In this document: one piece after another, positions 5,601-11,282 of the stretch
How positions within the stretch are numbered: position 1 is the first letter of the stretch
Layout of the letters: each line of letters opens with the position of its first letter
Assembly (NCBI GenBank): GCA_036505615.1
Contig: DASXTB010000398.1
Span: 1-11,282, forward strand
Length of the DNA: 11,282 bases
From: DASXTB01 sp036505615
GTDB lineage: Bacteria > Acidobacteriota > UBA6911 > JACQSX01
Direction of reading: 5' to 3'
Notes under the pieces: generated by a model
Database searches by the model: none
What the model was told of the DNA's origin: nothing
What the model saw: only the letters and a program-made list of their open reading frames with translations
Translations under genes and position numbers: made by a program

Positions 5601-7991
5601 TTGAATACGAATTCAGACATGCCCAATCTCCAGGAGTCCAAAAGATTCCGGAAATGGTCCTTTAAGCTTTCATCTAAGCTTTCATCCAAAGACCCCTTCT
5701 CGCGTCAGCTCCGACGGGTGATACGTTGGGTCGGTTGGTCGTCATATGGAGTGATCCTCTTGACGGTCGCTGTCGCAGGGGCGGTAATTGGCCTCATTTT
5801 CGGCTATTCCTTCGACTTGGCGGAAGTGCGAGAGTTGGAAAACGTCCGGCCCGACGTGATTTCCTATGTCTATGCGGACGACAGCCGCCCCATTGGCCAG
5901 TTTGCCATTGAACGACGGATCCTGATCGGTTACTCGCAAATTCCTATTCGCTTCAAACAGGCCATCATCGCCACCGAAGATCAAAATTTCTTTAAACACT
6001 CGGGAATTGATTTCTATCGAATCGCGCGGGCAGCGCTGGAAGACATTTTTGCCTGGAGAAAGGCACAGGGGGCCAGCACTCTCACCCAGCAGCTCAGCAA
6101 GTTGCGCCTGACAAGCTCGGAAAAAACCTTCGAACGCAAAATCAAAGACGCCCTTTTTGCTCTGCAGATCGAAAAGCATTACTCCAAGGAACAGATCCTG
6201 ACTTTTTATAGCAATCAGATCTACCTGGGACATGGAAATTACGGAGTAGCTGCCGCCGCCGATTTTTATTTCAGCAAGACGCCCGATCAGCTCACCCTGG
6301 CGGAGTGCTCCCTTTTGGCGGGAATGGCCCGGTCGGCCATCTGGTATTCGCCCATCCTTCACCCGGACCGGGCGTTGGCCCGGCGGAATCTGGTGCTGCG
6401 GCGCATGCAGAGTGAAAAATATATCGACGAGGCGCTGGCAGAAAAAACGATGAAGGAGCCCATTGTTTTGAACATTCGTGAGAACACCAACTCAGTGGCT
6501 CCGTATTTTGTCGAAATGGTGCGCCAGAATCTGGAGGAGAGCTACGATACTGACGAGATTTGGCGTAAAGGCTTGCAGATTTACTCTACCATCAACTACG
6601 AAATGCAGGTTGCCGCCACCGAGTCGCTCCGCAAGGGCCTGCGCGCTTTCGACAAACAAAAAGGGTGGCGGAAGCCCCAATTGAACATCCTCGACTCAGG
6701 AAACAGCCTGAGCAGCTATGTGCATCCGGACTGGTCTCAGAACTTGCATCCTGGAATGGTGATTAATGGCCTGGTGCTCGACGTCGACAAAGAATTTGCC
6801 GATATCAGGATTGGATCCTATCGCGCTCGCATTGGACCAAAGGAAATAGCCTGGACCAAGAAAAAATCCCCCGTTAATATCCTCCGCGTGGGAGATGTGT
6901 GCGCGTTCGAAATCCAGGAAGTGGACCCAGCCACTTTGGAGATGCAGGTCACACTGGATCAAATCCCTGAGGTCCAGGGAGCGACGGCTATCATTGACAA
7001 CGCAACAGGCGAAATCAAGGCAATGGTAGGCGGCTATGATTTCGGGCTGAGCAAATTCAACCGGGCCACGCAAGCTCTGCGCCAAACCGGGTCCATCTTC
7101 AAACCGATCGTTTATTCCACCGCTATGGAGGATGGTTTCAAGCCCGATGACATAGTTCTGGATGAGCCCATAAGCTTCGGAAATTGGGCTCCGCATAACT
7201 ACGACAACGAGTACAAAGGCCCCATTACCATTCGAAAGGCAATTGCCGAGTCCCGCAACTTGCCGGCGGTTCGCATAGCTTCCAAGGTAGGCATCAAGAA
7301 CATCATTTCCATGGCGCATCGCTTCGGGATCACCAGCGAATTTCAACCCTACCTTCCCATCGCGCTGGGCGCAAATGAAGTGACATTGCTGGAAATGACC
7401 TCGGCCTTCTCGACATTCCCCAATAACGGGATCCGGGTCAAACCTTATTTCATTCGACGAGTGGAGGATTACAACGGGCTGCAACTGCAGCAGCACGTGC
7501 CTAAGATCAGTGAGGTGCTTTCGGCCAATGTCGCCTGCGACATGTTGTCGCTGCTTCAGGGAGTGATTCAGTTCGGCACTTCCACGCGCGCCAAAGTGTT
7601 GGGCCGGCCACTAGGTGGGAAAACAGGCACAACCAACGATTATACGGACTCCTGGTTTATCGGTTTCACGCCTTCCTTGACCGCCGGTACCTGGGTTGGG
7701 TATGACACGAAGAAAACACTGGGACCTAAAATCACGGGCAGCGCGCTTGCGCTTCCTATCTGGATTGACTTTATGCAAAAGATCCTGAAAGGAAAGCCGG
7801 TTGAGCAGTTCCCGGAATGTGCAACCAAACGAGAAGCGGTTACTAAAGTGGCTGCCGCAAACGGGAACTCAAAGGGGCAGGAGCCCCCGAAGCAAACCAT
7901 TTCGCAGCCTGCAGCCAAGCCCGTGCTGACATCTCCGGCGCCGGCAACTCCGGCGACACCCCCACCTGTGCCCACCCCGCCTCCACAATAG
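5601..7991 (+). CDS. Class A penicillin-binding protein (bifunctional glycosyltransferase/transpeptidase)
   Basis: This 796-residue protein polymerises lipid II glycan and cross-links peptidoglycan at the outer face of the inner membrane. After a basic cytoplasmic tail, a membrane anchor spans about 49-69. The GT51 domain (about 85-270) has ATEDQNFFKHSGID with catalytic Glu126, GASTLTQQ (157-164) and RKIKD (179-183). An intervening OB-like domain lies near 370-450. The transpeptidase domain has SIFK (Ser498 nucleophile), SRN (551-553) and KTGT (674-677). The tail (about 755-796) is rich in Pro and Ala. Asp183 replaces the Glu usual in the RKxxE motif. The start is TTG at 5601, with GGTGG ten bases upstream; ATG at 5619 is the alternative. 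It is transcribed divergently from dnaK. It is PBP1A-like, but the exact paralogue cannot be named. Confidence 0.97.
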   Translation: MNTNSDMPNLQESKRFRKWSFKLSSKLSSKDPFSRQLRRVIRWVGWSSYGVILLTVAVAGAVIGLIFGYSFDLAEVRELENVRPDVISYVYADDSRPIGQFAIERRILIGYSQIPIRFKQAIIATEDQNFFKHSGIDFYRIARAALEDIFAWRKAQGASTLTQQLSKLRLTSSEKTFERKIKDALFALQIEKHYSKEQILTFYSNQIYLGHGNYGVAAAADFYFSKTPDQLTLAECSLLAGMARSAIWYSPILHPDRALARRNLVLRRMQSEKYIDEALAEKTMKEPIVLNIRENTNSVAPYFVEMVRQNLEESYDTDEIWRKGLQIYSTINYEMQVAATESLRKGLRAFDKQKGWRKPQLNILDSGNSLSSYVHPDWSQNLHPGMVINGLVLDVDKEFADIRIGSYRARIGPKEIAWTKKKSPVNILRVGDVCAFEIQEVDPATLEMQVTLDQIPEVQGATAIIDNATGEIKAMVGGYDFGLSKFNRATQALRQTGSIFKPIVYSTAMEDGFKPDDIVLDEPISFGNWAPHNYDNEYKGPITIRKAIAESRNLPAVRIASKVGIKNIISMAHRFGITSEFQPYLPIALGANEVTLLEMTSAFSTFPNNGIRVKPYFIRRVEDYNGLQLQQHVPKISEVLSANVACDMLSLLQGVIQFGTSTRAKVLGRPLGGKTGTTNDYTDSWFIGFTPSLTAGTWVGYDTKKTLGPKITGSALALPIWIDFMQKILKGKPVEQFPECATKREAVTKVAAANGNSKGQEPPKQTISQPAAKPVLTSPAPATPATPPPVPTPPPQ

Positions 7992-8009
7992 CGCTCCACT
8001 TAGCCGGCG

Positions 8010-8127
8010 ACCGAGCCGCGCGCGTCAGCAAGCGGACCCTCGATATGGAGCTGGCATTCCAAGAGACTGGAAAACCGGCGGAGAATCAACACATCGAGAG
8101 TCCGCTTGCTGACGCGCGCGGCTCGGT
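8010..8127. repeat. 118-bp near-perfect inverted repeat between convergent genes
   Basis: The 28 bases at 8010-8037 are the exact reverse complement of 8100-8127. After one mismatch the pairing continues for six more bases (8039-8044 with 8093-8098). The loop of about 48 bases contains its own small stem, TTCCA/TGGAA (8057-8061 and 8068-8072). On the plus strand the structure is followed by GCGGGTTTTGAG, so it could help terminate the penicillin-binding protein transcript; the minus strand has no T-tract after it. GCG borders both ends, too short to prove a target duplication. It could be a MITE-like insertion, a bidirectional terminator, or both. Confidence 0.85.
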
Positions 8128-8143
8128 GCGGGTTTTGAGAAGA

Positions 8144-8623
8144 TCAGCCTTCCAGCGGCCAAAACTGCCATGAGATTTTTCCGTTCTCCAGCTTCATCGT
8201 CGCTACCGAAAGTGGCAAGGAGAACCGCCTTGGACCCGCTGCGCCGGGATTGAAAAACAAAGTCTGGCCCAAGTATCCGGCGTAGCTCTTGTGCGAATGG
8301 CCAAAAACAAAAACGAGAATTTTTCTCAGCTCGAGCAAGCGTTTTAGATCAGAAGGAGCCGTCTCAACGGTCGAACCGATGTGCCGCACCAGAAATCGGA
8401 CTCCGCCAAACTCTCTTTCCGCCTCCCCCGGCAGCGCCGCGGTCTCGTCTTGATTATCAACGTTGCCTCTTACCGCCAACACCGGCGCAATTTCTTTGAG
8501 CTTTTCCAGGATGTCGGACGCGCCCACATCTCCGGCATGCACGATCTCATCTACACCGCAAAACACCTCAGCTACCCGGGGGCGCCAGATTCCATGCGTG
8601 TCGGAAATGATTCCAATTTTCAA
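8144..8623 (-). CDS. YfcE/MJ0936-type metallophosphoesterase
   Basis: This 159-residue cytoplasmic enzyme is a calcineurin-like phosphodiesterase of the YfcE/MJ0936 group, which hydrolyses phosphodiester bonds with two metal ions; the natural substrate is unknown. The metal-ligand motifs occur in order: SDTHG (Asp8, His10), HAGDVG (Asp32), GNVDN (Asn54), a lone His81 within RHIG where relatives usually have HG, and GHSHK (His109, His111), followed by NPGAAG. Length is typical. The start is a TTG at 8621-8623, chosen because MKIGIISDTHG is the normal N-terminus of the family; no good ribosome binding site precedes it. It is convergent with the penicillin-binding protein gene and lies downstream of the polyprenyl synthase gene, separated by a repeat-rich gap. 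Confidence 0.93.
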   Translation of the reverse strand: MKIGIISDTHGIWRPRVAEVFCGVDEIVHAGDVGASDILEKLKEIAPVLAVRGNVDNQDETAALPGEAEREFGGVRFLVRHIGSTVETAPSDLKRLLELRKILVFVFGHSHKSYAGYLGQTLFFNPGAAGPRRFSLPLSVATMKLENGKISWQFWPLEG

Positions 8624-8635
8624 AGATTTGGTTTA

Positions 8636-8716
8636 GACGCCAAAGGCGTCGAAGACTTCGGCGTCTCCGTCTGCGGCTTGCTATCCTCGCTGCGTATTGG
8701 GTTGCGGCTCTGCCGC
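8636..8716. repeat. Cluster of short hairpins upstream of the phosphoesterase gene
   Basis: GACGCC-AAA-GGCGTC is a perfect hairpin at 8636-8650, and a second GGCGTC at 8660-8665 offers an alternative partner for the first arm. GCGGC-TCT-GCCGC forms another hairpin at 8704-8716. The remaining part of the 8624-8771 gap has no gene. The proximal hairpin ends only about 12 bases upstream of the TTG start, so it might affect translation, or it may be another copy of an intergenic palindrome family. Confidence 0.6.
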
Positions 8717-8771
8717 GCAGCGTCTCCGCGGTGAATGACTGTGAATCCGAGGTTACGGGCGGGCGCCGGCG

Positions 8772-9821
8772 TTACCTGTCTCGCGACAAAATAAACTCGG
8801 GGATCGACAATAAAGCTTGTCGATAAATGGAATCTCTAAAAACCTGGAGACACCGCTTGGCCTCCTCCGCATATGCGAAAGCCCTTCTCGAGGTACGCTC
8901 CAGGGTGCCAAAATCATTCACCCAGCGAATAATCTCTGCGCGGTCTTCTTCGCTGACAGTTGAAGATTTGAGAAGTGCTTGAAGCTTCAGTGAGTGAGCC
9001 GGGTTTCCCAGCTCGAGCAGGTAAATCAGTGGAAGCGTCAGTTTTCCTTCCTTCAGATCGTTGATCACCGGTTTCCCCAAGACTGCTTCGCTGGAAGTAA
9101 AATCGAGCATGTCGTCGATCAATTGATACGCCATACCGAGATTGAACCCATATTCAGCGAGCGCTTCTTCTTGCAGCGGTGAACTGCCTGACACCATCCC
9201 CCCCAGGCGAGCGCATCCGGAAAAGAGGCATGCAGTCTTTCTGTGAATTATGCTCAAGTGGTCTTGTTCAGTGATGTCAATCCGGCCGTTGCGTTCCAAC
9301 TGAACCAGTTCTCCTTCGACCATCTTGCGCGTTATGTCGATGAGCAGGTCCAGAATTCGAAAGCTCCGCTCCTCCAGCGCCAGGTAGAAAGCCGTCATGT
9401 AGAGCCAGTCCCCCATCAGAACGGTGATTTCATTGCCCCACTTGGCATTGACTGAGGAACGCCCGCGCCGCACCCGGGCGTCATCAATAATGTCGTCATG
9501 CACCAGCGTGGCCGTGTGTATCAATTCCACGACGCCCCCGAGACGCACCGCCTCTTGCCCATCCGCACCACACATTTTGGTGGACAATAGCAGCAGAGCC
9601 GGCCGGATCCTCTTGCCGCCGCTGCTGTGGAGATAGCGATTGATGTGATCTACCAGAGAGACGCTGGAAGCGGAAAGGCGCAGCAATTCCACTTCGACTT
9701 TCTCCAGTTCCGGCGCAATCAGGCGGAAAATGTCTTGCGGGGTGGACGGGGCGGCTTCCAGACGCTGCACCGAATGGTCTTTCACGGCCCTATTTATAAT
9801 GAAAAACTGGCCATAATTCAA
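8772..9821 (-). CDS. Long-chain polyprenyl diphosphate synthase
   Basis: This 349-residue trans-prenyltransferase adds isopentenyl units to an allylic diphosphate, making the chain for quinones or a lipid carrier. GGKRIRP (68-74) binds diphosphate. The first aspartate-rich motif is DDIID (109-113) within HDDIIDD, and the second is DDMLD (236-240) within QLIDDMLD. The residues four and five places before the first motif are Thr and Ala, small side chains that in this family allow long products, so an octaprenyl-like or longer chain is likely; the exact length cannot be read. The start is TTG at 9819-9821, supported by TAAGG about seven bases upstream, which overlaps the yajQ stop; GTGs at 9785 and 9773 are less likely. 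It follows yajQ by nine bases. Confidence 0.96.
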   Translation of the reverse strand: MNYGQFFIINRAVKDHSVQRLEAAPSTPQDIFRLIAPELEKVEVELLRLSASSVSLVDHINRYLHSSGGKRIRPALLLLSTKMCGADGQEAVRLGGVVELIHTATLVHDDIIDDARVRRGRSSVNAKWGNEITVLMGDWLYMTAFYLALEERSFRILDLLIDITRKMVEGELVQLERNGRIDITEQDHLSIIHRKTACLFSGCARLGGMVSGSSPLQEEALAEYGFNLGMAYQLIDDMLDFTSSEAVLGKPVINDLKEGKLTLPLIYLLELGNPAHSLKLQALLKSSTVSEEDRAEIIRWVNDFGTLERTSRRAFAYAEEAKRCLQVFRDSIYRQALLSIPEFILSRDR

Positions 9822-9830
9822 AGAATTACC

Positions 9831-10337
9831 TTACTGGCTGCGATAGTTTGTGAAGTCCATGTAGATTCCAAAATCCCTGGATCGAAGCAGTTTGATCACT
9901 TCCTGGAGAGCGTCTCGCGACGCGCCTGAGACCCGGACATAATCGCCCATAATGGCGGCCTGGACTTTCAACTTGGAGTCCTTGATTTCCTTAACGATCT
10001 CTTTCGCTTTCTCGGTGGGAATGCCCTGTTGCAGGGTGATTTTCTGCCTTACGGTACTCCCCGCAGCCTCTTCGGTTTTTCCGTAGACCAGTCCGTTGAG
10101 CGGCACGCCGCGCTTGACCAGCTTCTGCTGCAGAATATCGATCAGGCTCTTCATTTTGTATTCATCGTCAGATAACAGAACAATTTCCTGTTCCTGAAGC
10201 TGGATATCACTTTTCGAGCCTTTGAAGTCAAAGCGAGTTTTTACTTCCTTCATCGCTTGTTGGATGGCGTTGACCACTTCCTGGCGGTCAATCTTGCAGA
10301 CTATGTCAAAGGAGTTTTTAGCGGCCATAAAGTTCAC
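9831..10337 (-). CDS. yajQ: YajQ-family nucleotide-binding protein
   Basis: This 168-residue protein belongs to the YajQ family of small cytoplasmic nucleotide-binding proteins. Some members, for example in Xanthomonas, bind cyclic di-GMP. The family hallmarks are the N-terminal NSFDIVCKID, RFDFKGSKSDI at about 36-46, and the C-terminal VRVSGASRDALQEVIKLLR. The length fits. A GTG at 10335-10337 overlaps the tatD stop by one base (TAGTG); an ATG at 10326-10328, giving 165 residues, is equally plausible because family proteins normally start a few residues before SFDIV. No strong ribosome binding site is seen, so coupling to tatD is likely. The stop codon is part of the ribosome binding site of the following synthase gene. 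Confidence 0.96.
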   Translation of the reverse strand: MNFMAAKNSFDIVCKIDRQEVVNAIQQAMKEVKTRFDFKGSKSDIQLQEQEIVLLSDDEYKMKSLIDILQQKLVKRGVPLNGLVYGKTEEAAGSTVRQKITLQQGIPTEKAKEIVKEIKDSKLKVQAAIMGDYVRVSGASRDALQEVIKLLRSRDFGIYMDFTNYRSQ

Positions 10338-11110
10338 TACTCGTGGAAAAGCCTGAAATAGTTCCGCGCTGTCGCCTCTTCGATCAGTTCACGAGGCTCA
10401 CTCCTCAGTTCAGCCAGAAACTGGGCAGTGTGTTTTACATGAGCCGGTTCGTTTCGTTTCCCTCGAAGAGGAACCGGGGAAAGATAAGGTGCGTCAGTTT
10501 CTATCAGCAGCCAATCGAGCGGAATGTCGCGCGCCACTTCCTGCAGGTCGGTGGCCTTCTTAAAAGTTACATTCCCGGCAAAGGAGATGAAGAATCCAAG
10601 CTCGATGCAGCGACGCGCCGTTTCGCGGCTCCCTCCGTAACAGTGCATTACCCCCGCCAGGGGCCTGCGGTTGGCCTCCCGCAAAACCCGTATGGTGTCC
10701 TCCTCGGCATCGCGCGAGTGAACAATCACCGGCAGTTCGAATTCCCGCGCCAAGTCCATCTGGCGCCGAAATACCCTCAACTGAGTTTCTCGATCTGCGT
10801 CATTGTAATGATAATCCAGCCCAATTTCGCCCCAGCCGACGACTTTGCCGCCGCCGGCGAATTTCAAAATCTCGCGTTCTACGGCAGGATCGTACAAGGC
10901 GGCATCATGCGGGTGAATGCCGACACTGGTGTCTATAAAGTCGAACAGGCCTGCCAGGTTCCCGGCTCGGTGCATCGACTGCGTTCTCCAATCTCCCGTG
11001 CCGATGCAAAGAATTCGGACAACCCCCGCGCTCTCGGCGCGCTTCAGCATCTCGGGGCGATCCGCATCAAAGTCGTCCATTTCGATGTGGCAGTGCGAAT
11101 CGACCAGCAT
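10337..11110 (-). CDS. tatD: TatD-family metal-dependent hydrolase (deoxyribonuclease)
   Basis: This 257-residue TIM-barrel amidohydrolase is of the TatD/YcfH group, with reported metal-dependent DNase activity. The metal ligands are all visible: DSHCH (His6, His8), GEIGLDYHY (Glu95), VIVHSRDAEEDT (His131), GVMHCYGGS (His156) and the C-terminal IETDAPYLSP (Asp206), followed by the usual RGKRNEP. I start at the ATG at 11108-11110, because MLVDSHCHI is the canonical N-terminus; a longer frame reaching 11173 would overlap the end of metG. The start lies one base after the metG stop. Adjacency of metG and tatD is common in bacteria, and the close spacing suggests co-transcription. Confidence 0.97.
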   Translation of the reverse strand: MLVDSHCHIEMDDFDADRPEMLKRAESAGVVRILCIGTGDWRTQSMHRAGNLAGLFDFIDTSVGIHPHDAALYDPAVEREILKFAGGGKVVGWGEIGLDYHYNDADRETQLRVFRRQMDLAREFELPVIVHSRDAEEDTIRVLREANRRPLAGVMHCYGGSRETARRCIELGFFISFAGNVTFKKATDLQEVARDIPLDWLLIETDAPYLSPVPLRGKRNEPAHVKHTAQFLAELRSEPRELIEEATARNYFRLFHE

Positions 11111-11111
11111 A

Positions 11112-11282
11112 TTACTTAAGCTTGGCGCCGGGTGAGACCTCCTCGGAAAAGGTGGCAAGGATCGGGATGTCATTTTCTGTGGCCGCCAGAACCATCCCGT
11201 TCGATTCGATTCCCATCAGCCAGGCAGCTTTTAAATTGGCAACCAGAATAATCTTCTTTCCCAAAAGATTTTCGGGCGAGTA
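11112..11282 (-). CDS. metG: Methionyl-tRNA synthetase, C-terminal part (cut by window edge)
   Basis: The last 56 codons of a gene entering from the right edge encode a protein ending ...GKKIILVANLKAAWLMGIESNGMVLAA...FSEEVSPGAKLK. This is the end of the OB-fold tRNA-binding domain attached to many bacterial methionyl-tRNA synthetases (the MetG-beta/EMAP-like module); the NLKxxxLMGxxSxGMVLAA pattern is diagnostic. A free-standing tRNA-binding protein could look the same, but the tatD neighbour favours metG. The catalytic part lies outside the window. The TAA stop at 11112-11114 leaves one base before the tatD ATG. Confidence 0.9.
   Translation of the reverse strand, partial: YSPENLLGKKIILVANLKAAWLMGIESNGMVLAATENDIPILATFSEEVSPGAKLK

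Noticed and set aside
6696..7496. 266-residue minus-strand frame within the penicillin-binding protein gene
   Set aside because: Antisense shadow with no domain and no start signals.

Overview
The window looks like chromosomal DNA of a soil-type bacterium, most plausibly an acidobacterium. This is an inference from three things: an HspR-linked dnaK/hsp20/dnaJ cluster, a metG-tatD-yajQ-polyprenyl synthase cluster, and gaps full of palindromic repeats. No rRNA or tRNA gene is present, so the taxonomy cannot be settled here.

Layout. Positions 1-698 are non-coding and made of nested repeats: a 75-bp duplication, a 20-bp tandem array, and a long inverted repeat at 329-606. Positions 699-4930 (minus strand) hold a heat-shock cluster transcribed in the order dnaK, hsp20, dnaJ, hspR. 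A 176-bp palindromic element separates dnaK from hsp20. dnaK has a strong sigma70-type promoter and a good ribosome binding site. Positions 5061-5553, between dnaK and the divergent penicillin-binding protein gene, hold the most unusual object: the remnant of a four-helix-bundle (23S rRNA intervening-sequence type) protein gene enclosed by two inverted arrays of a 7-bp repeat. Positions 5601-7991 (plus strand) encode a class A penicillin-binding protein. A near-perfect 118-bp inverted repeat at 8010-8127 lies between this gene and the convergent phosphoesterase gene. Positions 8144-11282 (minus strand) hold the end of metG, then tatD, yajQ and a long-chain polyprenyl diphosphate synthase gene, tightly packed and probably co-transcribed, then, after a 148-bp gap, a small metallophosphoesterase gene.

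How the genes work together. DnaK, DnaJ and Hsp20 are a protein-folding set, and HspR is the expected feedback repressor of that set; grpE is not present. The polyprenyl synthase supplies lipid carrier or quinone side chains, and the penicillin-binding protein uses lipid-linked cell-wall precursor, but they are separate transcription units. The metG-tatD-yajQ-synthase group is ordinary housekeeping. The novelty of the window lies in its repeats, above all the 5061-5553 cassette.
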